Positions 41,941 through 50,972 of a DNA stretch of 64,000 nt are shown here, one piece after another; the stretch's first letter is position 1; each line of letters begins with the position of its first letter. Below the pieces are notes generated by a model. The model saw nothing but the letters and a program-made list of their open reading frames with translations, was not told where the DNA came from and made no database searches. Made by a program: the position numbers and the translations under genes. Source of the DNA: DATHSY01 sp046729855 (GTDB taxonomy: Bacteria > Actinomycetota > UBA4738 > HRBIN12); the NCBI GenBank assembly GCA_046729855.1, contig JBKPHM010000012.1, positions 1-64,000 on the forward strand, written 5' to 3'.

Positions 41941-44136
41941 GTGAAGGTCGAGCAGCCCCTTCATCGGGCGCTCGGGCTCACCGACGACGAACTCGAAGGG
42001 ATCCGCGATCGGCTCGGCCGCGACCCCAACCCCACCGAGCTCGCGATGTACGGCGCCATGTGGTCCGAGCACTGCTCGTACAAGAGCTCGAAGATCCACC
42101 TGCGCCGACTCCCGACGGAGGGTCCGCAGGTCCTCGTCGGTCCCGGCCAGGACGCCGGGGCCGTCGACGTCGGAGACGGCCTGGCCGTCGTGTTCAAGAT
42201 GGAGTCGCACTCGCATCCGAGCGCGATCGAGCCGTACCAGGGCGCCGCGACCGGTGTCGGTGGCATCGTGCGCGACGTCGTGTCGATGGGCGCGCGCCCC
42301 ATCGCGCTGCTCGACCCGCTGCGCTTTGGGCCGCTCTCCGACGAGCGCAACCGGTACCTGTTCGCGGGGGTCGTCGCGGGGATCGGCGGCTACGGCAACT
42401 GCATCGGCGTTCCGACCGTCGGAGGCGAGATCGCGTTTGCCGAACCACACGGCGCGAACCCTTCGGTGAACGTGATGTGTGTCGGGACCGCGCCGGCCGA
42501 GCGGCTGATGACGGGATCGCGCGAGCTCCCCGACGGGTCCGTCCTCGCCCTGATCGGCGCGGCAACTGGGCGCGATGGGATCGGCGGGGTCTCGGTGCTC
42601 GCGTCGCGCACGCTCGAGGACGACGCGGCCGAGAGCCGACCGAGCGTGCAGATCGGCGACCCGTTCGCGGAGAAGCTGCTGGTCGAGGCCTGCCTTGAGC
42701 TCGTCGAGCGGGACCTCCTCTTGGGGCTCCAGGACCTCGGCGGTGCCGGGATCACGTGCGCTGTCAGCGAGTCGGCCGCGCGCGCCGACATGGGCGCGGT
42801 CCTGCGGCTCGACGCGGTGCCGCTCCGCGAGCCCGATCTGGAGTCGTTCGAGATCCTGACGAGCGAGTCGCAGGAGCGGATGCTTGCGATCGTGGCGCCG
42901 GAACGGCTGCCCGCCGTCGAGGAGGTCTGCGGCCGGTGGGGGCTCGCCGCCGTCGCGGTCGGCACGCTCGTGGCCGGTGGCGTCCTGCGTGCCAAGATGG
43001 GCGGCGCGACGGTCGCGGAGGTTCCGGCCCGGTCACTCGCCGACGAGGGGCCCACGTACGAGCGCCCCATGGCGCCGTCCAAGCGCGAGCTGCTGATCGA
43101 GGATGACCCCACGTTCGCAACCGTCACGACTCCGCCCGGCGACGCGTTCGTCCAGGTCCTGACCTCGCCGAACGTAGCGAGCAAGCGGTGGGTCTGGGAG
43201 CAGTACGACTGGATCGTCCAGGGCGGGACCGTGGTGGGGCCCGGCGGCGACGCGGCCGTGATCCGCCTCGAGGGCGGCGTCAGGGCGATCGCGCTCGCGA
43301 CCGACGGCAAGGGCCGCTTCGGGCACCTCGACCCATACCTAGGCGCGGCCCACGCCGTCGCCGAGGCCGCCCGGAACGTCGCGACCGTCGGAGCCAGGCC
43401 GCTCGCGATAACGAACTGCATGAACTTCGGGAACCCCGAGCGGCCCGAGGTGATGTGGCAGTTCTCCGAGTCGATCCGCGGAATGGCGGACGCGTGTCGG
43501 GCGCTCGACACGCCTGTGACCGGCGGCAACGTGAGCTTCTACAACGAGTCAGGCGGCTCGGCGATCTGGCCCACGCCGGTGATCGGCATGCTCGGCGTGC
43601 TCGACGATCATCGGCTCGCGGTCGGCCCGTCGTTTGTCCCGGGGTCTTCGGTGTACCTGCTCGGCGAGACGTTCGCGGAGCTCGGGGGTAGCGAGTTCGC
43701 CGAGGCGGTCCTCGGCGAGGTGGCCGGCCGTCCTCCCGCGCTGGATCTCGAACGTGAGTGCGCGCTCCAGCGGCTGCTGGTCGAGGCCGCGGCGCTCGAC
43801 GCCCTGTCGTCGGCGCACGACTGCGCGGAGGGTGGCGTGGCGATCGCGCTCGCCGAGTGCGCGATCGCCGGCGGCACCGGGTTCGCGGTCACGCTGCCCG
43901 GCGACCTGCCTCCGCACATCACGCTGTTCTCCGAATCGGCGTCGCGGGCGGTCGTTTCGGTGCGTCCCGTGCGGGCGGCCAGGCTCGAGGAGCTGGCGGA
44001 CACGTTCCACGTCCCGTTCGCCAGGCTCGGCGAGACGGGCGGCCCACGGATGGTCTTCGACCGGATCTTCGAGACGGCCGTCGACGAGGTGACCGCCGCG
44101 TACGAGGAGGCGCTGCCCGCACTCCTCGGCGGTTGA
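41941..44136 (+). CDS. purL: FGAM synthase subunit PurL (small type)
   Basis: 731 residues, the size of small PurL that works with PurS and PurQ. Contains MWSEHCSYKSSK, VFKMESHSHPSAIEPYQGAA, the ATP-site DLGGAGITCAVSE, and NFGNPERPEVMWQF with TGGNVSFYNE. Converts FGAR to FGAM with glutamine-derived ammonia. GTG start immediately after purQ. Confidence 0.97.
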   Translation: MKVEQPLHRALGLTDDELEGIRDRLGRDPNPTELAMYGAMWSEHCSYKSSKIHLRRLPTEGPQVLVGPGQDAGAVDVGDGLAVVFKMESHSHPSAIEPYQGAATGVGGIVRDVVSMGARPIALLDPLRFGPLSDERNRYLFAGVVAGIGGYGNCIGVPTVGGEIAFAEPHGANPSVNVMCVGTAPAERLMTGSRELPDGSVLALIGAATGRDGIGGVSVLASRTLEDDAAESRPSVQIGDPFAEKLLVEACLELVERDLLLGLQDLGGAGITCAVSESAARADMGAVLRLDAVPLREPDLESFEILTSESQERMLAIVAPERLPAVEEVCGRWGLAAVAVGTLVAGGVLRAKMGGATVAEVPARSLADEGPTYERPMAPSKRELLIEDDPTFATVTTPPGDAFVQVLTSPNVASKRWVWEQYDWIVQGGTVVGPGGDAAVIRLEGGVRAIALATDGKGRFGHLDPYLGAAHAVAEAARNVATVGARPLAITNCMNFGNPERPEVMWQFSESIRGMADACRALDTPVTGGNVSFYNESGGSAIWPTPVIGMLGVLDDHRLAVGPSFVPGSSVYLLGETFAELGGSEFAEAVLGEVAGRPPALDLERECALQRLLVEAAALDALSSAHDCAEGGVAIALAECAIAGGTGFAVTLPGDLPPHITLFSESASRAVVSVRPVRAARLEELADTFHVPFARLGETGGPRMVFDRIFETAVDEVTAAYEEALPALLGG

Positions 44137-44161
44137 AGCGGGTCCGTGCTTGGATACACCC

Positions 44162-45361
44162 ATGGCGGACGTGCGCACCGGCATCAGCGTCGAGGAGCTC
44201 CAGCTCGCCGCCCGGAACCACGGGTTGCCCCTTGAGGCGCTCCGGTACGACCTCACGCCGGCCGGACTGCACTACCTGCTGATCCATTACGACATCCCTC
44301 ACATCGACGCCGGGTCGTGGCGCCTGACGGTCGACGGCGCGGTCCGAAGACCGCTGACGCTCTCGCTCGACGACCTCCGGGCGCGTCCCCGCGTTTCGCT
44401 CACCGTCACGCTGGAATGCGCCGGGAACGGCCGGGCGCTCCTGGAGCCGCACGTCGAGAGCCAGCCCTGGCTCGTCGAGGCCGTCAGCAACGCGGAGTGG
44501 ACGGGGACGCCGCTCCGGGGGGTGCTCGAGGACGCCGGCGTGGATCCCGACGCCGAGGAGATCGTGCTGACCGGTCTCGACCACGGGCTGGACCACGACG
44601 TCGAGCAGGACTACCAGCGGAGCCTTCCGGTCGCCGAGGCGATGCGCGAGGACGTGCTCCTCGCGTACGAGATGAACGGCGCGGCGCTGATGCCGCAGCA
44701 CGGGTTCCCCGTCCGCGTCGTCGTCCCGGGGTGGTACGGGATGACGCACGTGAAGTGGCTCGGCAGCGTGACGGCCGTGATCGAGCCGTTCGAGGGCTTC
44801 CAGATGACCGGCTCGTACCGGATCTGGACGACGGACGACGCCGACGAGGCCGGTACGCCGGTATCCAGGATCCAGCCGCGCGCGCTGATGGCTCCGCCCG
44901 GCTTCCCCGACTTCTTCACGAGGCAGCGGATCGCCGAACGGGGCGAGGTCGAGCTCGTGGGCCGTGCGTGGTCGGGGTTCGCGCCGATCGAGCGCGTCGA
45001 GGTCAGCGTGGACGGCGGCGCGACCTGGCACGACGCGAAGCTCGGGCCGCTGCCGACCTCCTCCTACGCGTGGCGCTCTTGGAGCTACCGATGGCCGGCC
45101 GAGCCCGGTCAGCACGTGCTCGCGTGCCGCGCGACCGACGCGATCGGCACGACCCAACCGATCAGCGCGGAGTGGAACCGCGGAGGATTCCAGAACAACT
45201 CGATCCAGCGCGTGCCGGTCACGGTCCGATTATGGACGGCCCGCGTCCCGGGGCGTGTCGGAGCCGGTGCTAGCATCGGCCAAGGGTGGGAGCCGAGAGC
45301 CCGAAAGAGGAGTGTGGCCTCTTCGGCGTGTGGGCGCCGGGCGAAGATGTCGCACGGCTGA
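44162..45361 (+). CDS. Sulfite-oxidase-like molybdopterin enzyme
   Basis: About 400 residues. The Mo-pterin domain has the ligand Cys in LTVTLECAGNGR, and FPVRVVVPGWYGMTHVKWL; a C-terminal dimerisation domain (RAWSGFAPIERVEVSVDGG) follows. Oxidises sulfite or a related substrate. No signal peptide and no haem domain are seen, so it is probably cytoplasmic. It sits between purL and purF and overlaps the purF start by 76 nt; the last 25 residues are basic and look like read-through. The start is uncertain: ATG at 44162 has no ribosome binding site, and GTG at 44171 is an alternative. Confidence 0.85.
   Translation: MADVRTGISVEELQLAARNHGLPLEALRYDLTPAGLHYLLIHYDIPHIDAGSWRLTVDGAVRRPLTLSLDDLRARPRVSLTVTLECAGNGRALLEPHVESQPWLVEAVSNAEWTGTPLRGVLEDAGVDPDAEEIVLTGLDHGLDHDVEQDYQRSLPVAEAMREDVLLAYEMNGAALMPQHGFPVRVVVPGWYGMTHVKWLGSVTAVIEPFEGFQMTGSYRIWTTDDADEAGTPVSRIQPRALMAPPGFPDFFTRQRIAERGEVELVGRAWSGFAPIERVEVSVDGGATWHDAKLGPLPTSSYAWRSWSYRWPAEPGQHVLACRATDAIGTTQPISAEWNRGGFQNNSIQRVPVTVRLWTARVPGRVGAGASIGQGWEPRARKRSVASSACGRRAKMSHG
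45271..45276 (+). promoter_or_regulatory. -10 element of leaderless purF, inside the upstream gene
   Basis: TAGCAT, then 9 nt, then the GTG at 45286. Confidence 0.5.
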
Positions 45362-46689
45362 TGTACTTCGGGCTGTTCGCCCAGCAGCATCGCGGCCAGG
45401 AGTCCGCGGGCATGGCCGTATCCGACGGCCAGAACCTGCTGGTGTACAAGGAGCTGGGCCTCGTCTCCCAGGTCTTCAACGAGGCCACGCTTGCGACGCT
45501 GCAGGGTGACGTGGGGATCGGTCACACACGCTATTCGACGACCGGCTCCACGACGTGGGACAACGCGCAGCCGGCGTTCAAGACCGACGGGGATCGTTCG
45601 CTCGCGTTGGGCCACAACGGGAACCTGGTGAACACGGCTGAGCTGGCCGACCGCGTCGGACGGGCCCCCGGCAGGGCGACGACGGACTCCGACCTCGTCG
45701 CCACGCTGCTCTCTCGGACGCTGGACCGCGGCCTGCGGGAGGGCCTGCTCGAGGTCCTGCCCACGCTCGAGGGCGCCTTCAGCCTCGTCGTGATGGACGA
45801 GCGGAGCGTGTTTGCGGCTCGCGACCCGCACGGCGTCCGGCCGCTGTCGATCGGACGTCTGCGGAACGGCTTCTGCGTCGCCTCCGAGACCTGCGCGCTC
45901 GACATCCTGGGCGCGACGTTCGTGCGAGACGTCGAGCCCGGGGAGCTCGTCCGGATCGACGACCGAGGGCTGCATCGTGACCGGTTCGCCCCGTCAGCGC
46001 GCCGGTCGCTGTGCGTCTTCGAGTTCGTCTACCTGGCGCGCGCGGATTCCCGGCTGCGTGGTCGGACGGTCTACGAGGTCCGGCGGGAGCTGGGACGGCG
46101 CCTCGCGATGGAGCAGCCCGCCGATGCCGACCTGGTGATTCCGGTGCCGGACACGGGCCACTCGGCGGCGCAGGGGTACGCCGAGGTCAGCCAGATCCCG
46201 TACGGCGAGGGCCTGATGAAGAACCGGTACGTGGGACGGACGTTCATCGAGCCGTCGCAGATGCTCCGCGAACGCGGCGTGAAGCTGAAGCTCAACCCGA
46301 TCCCGGACGCGATCCGGGGCAAGCGGCTCGCCGTCATCGACGACTCGATCGTCCGTGGGACGACCACGAGGCAGCTCGTGCAAGCGTTGCGCGAGGCGGG
46401 CGCCGCAGAGGTGCACACGCGGATCACGTGTCCGCCGATCATGTGGCCGTGCTTCTATGGGATCGACATGTCGACGCGTCAGGAGCTCGTGGCCGCCGAT
46501 CTCTCGGTCGAGCAGATCCGCGAGTACGTGGGCGCCGACTCGCTGGGGTACCTGTCGCACGAGGGGATGGTCGACGCCACGGGCTCGTCCGCCGGGACGC
46601 TGTGCACCGCCTGCTACTCCGGTGAGTACCCGATCCCCGTCCCGGAGGGCTCCGGGAAGTTCCTGTTGGAACAGCCGACGAAGTCGTGA
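45286..46689 (+). CDS. purF: Amidophosphoribosyltransferase
   Basis: 467 residues. First committed step of purine synthesis: PRPP plus glutamine gives phosphoribosylamine. The N-terminus has a nine-residue propeptide (MGAESPKEE) before the catalytic Cys-10 (CGLFGVWAP). The PRPP loop is AVIDDSIVRGTTTRQ. The C-terminal GTLCTACYSGEYP and MWPCFYGID cysteines fit the Bacillus-type enzyme with a structural [4Fe-4S] cluster. GTG start within the sulfite-oxidase-like gene, 9 nt after TAGCAT. Confidence 0.97.
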   Translation: MGAESPKEECGLFGVWAPGEDVARLMYFGLFAQQHRGQESAGMAVSDGQNLLVYKELGLVSQVFNEATLATLQGDVGIGHTRYSTTGSTTWDNAQPAFKTDGDRSLALGHNGNLVNTAELADRVGRAPGRATTDSDLVATLLSRTLDRGLREGLLEVLPTLEGAFSLVVMDERSVFAARDPHGVRPLSIGRLRNGFCVASETCALDILGATFVRDVEPGELVRIDDRGLHRDRFAPSARRSLCVFEFVYLARADSRLRGRTVYEVRRELGRRLAMEQPADADLVIPVPDTGHSAAQGYAEVSQIPYGEGLMKNRYVGRTFIEPSQMLRERGVKLKLNPIPDAIRGKRLAVIDDSIVRGTTTRQLVQALREAGAAEVHTRITCPPIMWPCFYGIDMSTRQELVAADLSVEQIREYVGADSLGYLSHEGMVDATGSSAGTLCTACYSGEYPIPVPEGSGKFLLEQPTKS

Positions 46690-46702
46690 CTTGGGCGCGG
46701 GC

Positions 46703-47698
46703 GTGAGCGAGGCCTACCGCCGAGCCGGGGTCGACCTCGACGCGGCCGCGGAAGCGGTCGAGCTGATCCGTCGGGTGGCCGGCGTCGCAGGACGCGCGGA
46801 GGTCACCGACGGTATCGGCGGGTTCGCGGGGCTCTTCCGTTTCGGCGACGGTCGGTACCTCGCGGCGGCGACGGATGGGGTCGGCACGAAGATCGAGATC
46901 GCCAGGCGTGTCGGTCGGCTCGACACGGTCGGCGTCGACCTTGTCGCGATGTGCGCCGACGACGTCGTGTGCACGGGCGCGGAGCCGCTGTTCGTCCTCG
47001 ATTACCTGGCGGTAGGATCCGTGGTTCCCGACCGCGTCGCCGCGATCGTCCGTGGGGTCGCCGAGGGCTGCCGGCTCGCGGGATGCGCGCTGCTCGGGGG
47101 CGAGACGGCCGAGCACCCCGGCGTCATGGACGACGACGCGTTCGACCTCGCCGGGTTCTGCGTCGGCGTCGTGGCGGAGGACGATCGCATCGGGCCCGAG
47201 CGGGTCGTCGCGGGCGACGTCCTGGTCGGCCTGCCGTCTTCGGGGCTCCACGCGAACGGCTTCAGCATGGTCCGGCGCGCGATCGACGAACGAAGCCTCG
47301 CCCTGGACAATGCGATCGCTTCGCTCACACGGCCGCTCGCAGACGAGCTCCTGGAGCCGACGCGGATCTACGCACCGCAGGTGCTCCGGCTGGTGCGGGA
47401 CGGGGCCGTGCACGCCGCCGCGCACGTGACCGGCGGTGGCATCGTCGGGAACGTCCCTCGGGCCTTGCCGCCGGGACTCCGCGCCGAGATCGACGAGACG
47501 TCGTGGCGCGTGCCGCCGATCTTCGACGTGGTCCAGCGTGCCGCCGGCGCGAGCGAGGCCGACATGCGGGCCACGTTCAACATGGGGATCGGGATGGTGC
47601 TGGTTGCTCCCGCGGGCGCCCTCGCCGCGGTCCGCGCCGTCGTCGCCGACGCGGTCGAGATCGGACAGGTGGTCGCGGGCCCGCCAGAAGCTGACTAG
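46703..47698 (+). CDS. purM: Phosphoribosylformylglycinamidine cyclo-ligase (AIR synthetase)
   Basis: 331 residues from GTG at 46703; TTG at 46691 is an alternative. AIR synthetase signature: YRRAGVDLDAAAEAVELI, ATDGVGTKIEIA, DLVAMCADDVVCTGAEPLF, GCALLGGETAEHPGVM and HVTGGGIVGNVPRALP. Closes the FGAM ring. Last gene of the pur cluster. Confidence 0.96.
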   Translation: MSEAYRRAGVDLDAAAEAVELIRRVAGVAGRAEVTDGIGGFAGLFRFGDGRYLAAATDGVGTKIEIARRVGRLDTVGVDLVAMCADDVVCTGAEPLFVLDYLAVGSVVPDRVAAIVRGVAEGCRLAGCALLGGETAEHPGVMDDDAFDLAGFCVGVVAEDDRIGPERVVAGDVLVGLPSSGLHANGFSMVRRAIDERSLALDNAIASLTRPLADELLEPTRIYAPQVLRLVRDGAVHAAAHVTGGGIVGNVPRALPPGLRAEIDETSWRVPPIFDVVQRAAGASEADMRATFNMGIGMVLVAPAGALAAVRAVVADAVEIGQVVAGPPEAD

Positions 47699-47820
47699 GC
47701 ATCCGTCCTCCAAACGGTCGGGCGTCCCAGGACCGTGCTACTCCGTCCGGATGGCGAGAAACCCGCCGCAAGGCCGATTCCCGGCGACTCAATGATGGCC
47801 CGGCCCCGGCCGATGCCCAG

Positions 47821-48225
47821 ATGGACATGGCGATGCCGGTAGAGACCCACGTGGCGCAGGAAGCATCGCGCATCCTCATCGTCGACGACGAACCTCAGGT
47901 CGTCTGGATGCTGCAATTCAGCCTGGAGGCCGAGGGCTACCGTACGTACTCGGCGCGCGACGGCCGGCACGCGCTGGCCGAGATGCGCGAACGCCGGCCG
48001 GACGTCGTCCTGCTCGACATCATGATGCCGGTCATGGACGGCTGGTCGGTCCTGGAGGAGATGCGCAACCTGCCCGAGCGGGACCGTCCGCGCGTCGTCG
48101 TGTTGTCGGCGCGATCGAGCGTGCGGGACCGTGCGAAGGCCGCCGAGCTCGGCGCCGACCGCTTCATGCCCAAGCCGTTCAACATGGACGACCTGCTGGC
48201 GCTCCTCGCCGAGCTGTCGTCCTGA
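47821..48225 (+). CDS. Single-domain response regulator (receiver only)
   Basis: 134 residues; receiver domain only: ILIVDDEPQVVWML, acceptor Asp in VVLLDIMMPVMDG, VVLSARSSVRDRAKA, and Lys in MPKPFNMDDLL. No output domain. No kinase is adjacent; the membrane kinase at 53800 or another orphan could be the partner. The 122-nt gap after purM holds no recognised element. Confidence 0.9.
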   Translation: MDMAMPVETHVAQEASRILIVDDEPQVVWMLQFSLEAEGYRTYSARDGRHALAEMRERRPDVVLLDIMMPVMDGWSVLEEMRNLPERDRPRVVVLSARSSVRDRAKAAELGADRFMPKPFNMDDLLALLAELSS

Positions 48226-48252
48226 AGGTTCCTCGCTCCGCTGTCGGCTCGC

Positions 48253-48660
48253 TCAGTGCGCGAAGCGCTGGTTGTCCTTCGTCACGACCGTCGTGCCCGA
48301 CGCGCGGCACGTGAGGACCGGCCCGTCGAGGAACTCCGCGGCAGACGCCGACACGTCGTGACGAGGACCGCCCACCTTCCAGACCTCGAACTCACAGGTC
48401 CGGCTGGTGTTCCCGACCTCGACGATCCGGCCGTGGGCCTCGACCCAGTCGCCCGCATACAGCGGTGCCAGGAACTCGACCGAGCCATACGCGCGGAAGA
48501 GCCCTTCGTCGCCGTCGTAGCGCATCGCGAGCTCCGTGATCAGGTCACCCACGATCTCGAGCTGCTTTGCGCCGGCGACGAGATCGCCCCCGTAATGGGC
48601 GTCCTCCGAGCCCAGCCGGCGGCGGATGAACGCGGTGGGCAGGCCGTTGACGGACTCCAT
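48253..48660 (-). CDS. Hotdog-fold 3-aminobutyryl-CoA ammonia-lyase-like protein
   Basis: 135 residues. The motif SEDAHYGGDLVAGAKQLEIV near the N-terminus resembles the Kal/beta-alanyl-CoA ammonia-lyase hotdog family (lysine or beta-alanine degradation). The remainder, EFLAPLYAGDWVEAHGRIVE, is typical hotdog sequence. The rest of a lysine-fermentation pathway is not nearby, so the substrate is uncertain; an acyl-CoA thioesterase is the alternative. AAGGAG lies 9 nt before the ATG. Confidence 0.7.
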   Translation of the reverse strand: MESVNGLPTAFIRRRLGSEDAHYGGDLVAGAKQLEIVGDLITELAMRYDGDEGLFRAYGSVEFLAPLYAGDWVEAHGRIVEVGNTSRTCEFEVWKVGGPRHDVSASAAEFLDGPVLTCRASGTTVVTKDNQRFAH

Positions 48661-48686
48661 CGTGAGGGTCTCCTTCGTTCGCGCGA

Positions 48687-48896
48687 TCAGGACGGGACGA
48701 TCTTGCCGAACAGCACCCCGCGCCTGGGTACGCGCTTGAGCGAGCCGTCCTTCGTGCGGACCAGATAGGTCTCGGCGGGGTGGTCGTACGACTCGAGGGT
48801 GCCGACGACCTCCGACAGATAGCCGTTCGGGAGCTCGAACTGGAACGAGACGCGTTTGCCGAGGTCGTCAGGCGTGACGAGGTTCTGCCGCTGCAT
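48687..48896 (-). CDS. Small SH3-like protein
   Basis: 69 residues: LGKRVSFQFELPNGYLSEVV, then ETYLVRTKDGSLKRVPRRGV. It resembles the stand-alone N-terminal SH3-like barrel found in mycobacterial Rv0428c-type acetyltransferases (a GxRV, VRT.DG, VP pattern), here without an acetyltransferase domain. ATG at 48896 lies 9 nt after TATCCT, so probably leaderless. Confidence 0.6.
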   Translation of the reverse strand: MQRQNLVTPDDLGKRVSFQFELPNGYLSEVVGTLESYDHPAETYLVRTKDGSLKRVPRRGVLFGKIVPS

Positions 48897-48905
48897 GTCG
48901 GACGC

Positions 48906-48911
48906 AGGATA
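48906..48911 (-). promoter_or_regulatory. -10 element of the leaderless SH3-like gene
   Basis: TATCCT, then 9 nt, then the ATG at 48896. Confidence 0.45.
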
Positions 48912-48924
48912 GCGCCCGAGCCGT

Positions 48925-49998
48925 TCACGCCGGCAACGAGCGGAGAGGGTCCGGACCCTGCAACAGATCGGCCAGGTCGTTGAGCGCCCTGCCCACGTCG
49001 GCCCCATCCAGGGCGCGGTGGTCGAACGTGACCGAGAGGAGACAGGCCGGTCGGGCGACGACGTGACCGTCCGCCACGAGCGGTCGTGGGGCGATCCGAC
49101 CGAGCCCCAGCGTGATCGCGCCCGGCGGGTTGAGCAGCGGGGTGCCGAACTCCGACCCGTAGCTGCCGGTGTTGGTGATCGTCGTGGTAGCACCTCGCAG
49201 CTCGTCGCGCCGGATCGTGCCGTCCCTCGCCGACGCGGCGAGTCTGGCGATCTCGTCGGCGACGTCGTGGATCCCGAGCCGGCCTGCGTTTCGCAGCACG
49301 GGCACCACAAGCCCCTTCGGCGTGTCGGTCGCGATCCCGATCGAGACCTCCGCGTGCTCGACGATCGCGTCGGCCTCGAAGGTCTGCCGAAAGCCGGCGT
49401 GACCGCGCGCCGTCCGCGCGATCGCGGCGGCGACGATCGGGAGCGGAGAGAGTCCGAGCTCCGAACGGAACGCCTCGAGCGCCGAGCAGTCGAGCGTCCG
49501 GAACGTGGTGACCTGAGGGATCGTGGCGGCCCGCTCGAGGTTCGCCGCGATCCTCGCGCGGACCGGTGAGAGCGCGTGCCGTTCCGAGTCGTCGGCGCGA
49601 TCACGACCGCGCGCAGCGCGTTCGACGTCCTCGCGCGTGACACGTCCGTCCGGCCCGGTGCCTCGAACCGCCGCGAGATCCATCCCGAGGTCCTTCGCGA
49701 GCGCCCGGACCGCGGGGGTCGCCGCGACCGACGAGCGCTTGGCGGTGGATTCCACGCGGTCCACGACAAACGTCACGAGCGGGGAGCCGACGGGGACCGT
49801 CTCGCCGACTGCGACGTGGAGCGTCGTCACGCGGCCGGCGAACGGAGACGGGACCTCGACGGTGGCCTTCGCTGTCTCGACCTCGGCGATCGGCTGGTTC
49901 TGCGCGACGTCGTCGCCCTCGCCGACGAGCCATGCCTCGAGCGTGGCCTCCTCGAGTCCCTCGCCGAGGTCCGGCAGGACGAAGACCCGCTCGGGCAT
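48925..49998 (-). CDS. E2 dihydrolipoamide acyltransferase of a 2-oxoacid dehydrogenase
   Basis: 357 residues. One lipoyl domain with the lipoylated Lys-44 in EVETAKATVEV, a peripheral subunit-binding domain (TPAVRALAKDLGMDLAAVRG), and a catalytic domain ending in the active-site FDHRALDGADVG. Shorter than most E2s. Start codon overlaps the E1-beta stop by one base (TGATG). With E1-alpha and E1-beta it would form a branched-chain (BkdC) or pyruvate-type complex; E3 is not in the window. Confidence 0.92.
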   Translation of the reverse strand: MPERVFVLPDLGEGLEEATLEAWLVGEGDDVAQNQPIAEVETAKATVEVPSPFAGRVTTLHVAVGETVPVGSPLVTFVVDRVESTAKRSSVAATPAVRALAKDLGMDLAAVRGTGPDGRVTREDVERAARGRDRADDSERHALSPVRARIAANLERAATIPQVTTFRTLDCSALEAFRSELGLSPLPIVAAAIARTARGHAGFRQTFEADAIVEHAEVSIGIATDTPKGLVVPVLRNAGRLGIHDVADEIARLAASARDGTIRRDELRGATTTITNTGSYGSEFGTPLLNPPGAITLGLGRIAPRPLVADGHVVARPACLLSVTFDHRALDGADVGRALNDLADLLQGPDPLRSLPA

Positions 49999-50972
49999 CA
50001 AAACGTCACCGTCCGGCGAACCGCCTCGCAGATGTCTTCGACGCTCGGGAGATACGCCTGCTCGAGCGACGCGGGCGGGTACGGCACGTCCGGCGCGGTC
50101 ACGCGCGCGATCGGCGCCTCGAGGCGGTCGAACGCGACCTCCATGATCCGAGCGGCGATCTCGGCGCCCATCCCGAGCGTCCGCGGCGCCTCGTGCACGA
50201 CGACGGCGCGGCCGGTCGACCGCACAGATCTCGCGATTCCGTCCACGTCGAGCGGCACGAGCGAGCGGAGATCGATCACGGTGCACGCGATCCCGTCGGA
50301 GGCGAGCGCGTCCGCCGCCTCGGCGCACCGATGCACCATCGCGCCGTACGAGATGACCGTGCATCCCTCCCCGTCGCGGAGCGTCCGTGCGACGCCGATC
50401 GGCGGCCCGTCCGCGGTCGGCTCACCCTCCTCCCTGGTCCAGTACCGGCTCTTCGGCTCGAGGAAGATCACGGGGTCGGGATCGCGGATCGACAGCGTCA
50501 GCAACGTGTAGGCGTCGAGCGGCGAAGACGGTACGACCACCTTCAACCCTGCGGTGTGGACGTAGTACGTCTCCGGGCTCTCGCCGTGATGCTCCTTCCC
50601 CCGGATGCCTCCGAAGGACGGGATCCGGATCACGACCGGCATCGACACGCGACCGCGCGTGCGGGTGCGGTACTTCGCGAGGTGGCCGATCACCTGATCG
50701 AGGGCCGGGTAGCTGAACCCGTCGAACTGCATCTCGGCGATCGGTCGCCACCCGGCAATCGCGAGCCCCACGCAGATCCCGGCGATCCCGGCCTCGGCGA
50801 TGGGAGTGTTGAAGACGCGCTCGCGCCCGAACTCGCGCTGGAGCCCGTCCGTCACGCGGAATACGCCGCCCAGCTCGCCGACGTCCTCGCCCAGGACCAG
50901 CGTCCGGGGATCGTCGCGGAGAGCGTCTCGGAGGGCGCCGTTCAGCGCCGCCGACAGCGTCAGCTCAGGCAT
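49998..50972 (-). CDS. E1-beta subunit of a 2-oxoacid dehydrogenase
   Basis: 324 residues. Transketolase-like: LTLSAALNGALRDALRDDPR, VLGEDVGELGGVFRVTDGLQ, FNTPIAEAGIAGICVGLA and GYGAMV-like SYGAMVHRC. Works with E1-alpha to decarboxylate a 2-oxoacid on thiamine diphosphate. Order E1-alpha, E1-beta, E2 on the minus strand; overlaps E1-alpha by 8 nt. Sequence style is closest to the branched-chain (BkdB-type) subunit, which is an inference. Confidence 0.92.
   Translation of the reverse strand: MPELTLSAALNGALRDALRDDPRTLVLGEDVGELGGVFRVTDGLQREFGRERVFNTPIAEAGIAGICVGLAIAGWRPIAEMQFDGFSYPALDQVIGHLAKYRTRTRGRVSMPVVIRIPSFGGIRGKEHHGESPETYYVHTAGLKVVVPSSPLDAYTLLTLSIRDPDPVIFLEPKSRYWTREEGEPTADGPPIGVARTLRDGEGCTVISYGAMVHRCAEAADALASDGIACTVIDLRSLVPLDVDGIARSVRSTGRAVVVHEAPRTLGMGAEIAARIMEVAFDRLEAPIARVTAPDVPYPPASLEQAYLPSVEDICEAVRRTVTF

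Noticed and set aside
47699..47820. Possible riboswitch between purM and the receiver gene (GAAACCCGCCGCAAGG-like text)
   Set aside because: It recalls fragments of known riboswitches, but no complete conserved core or stem set could be found.
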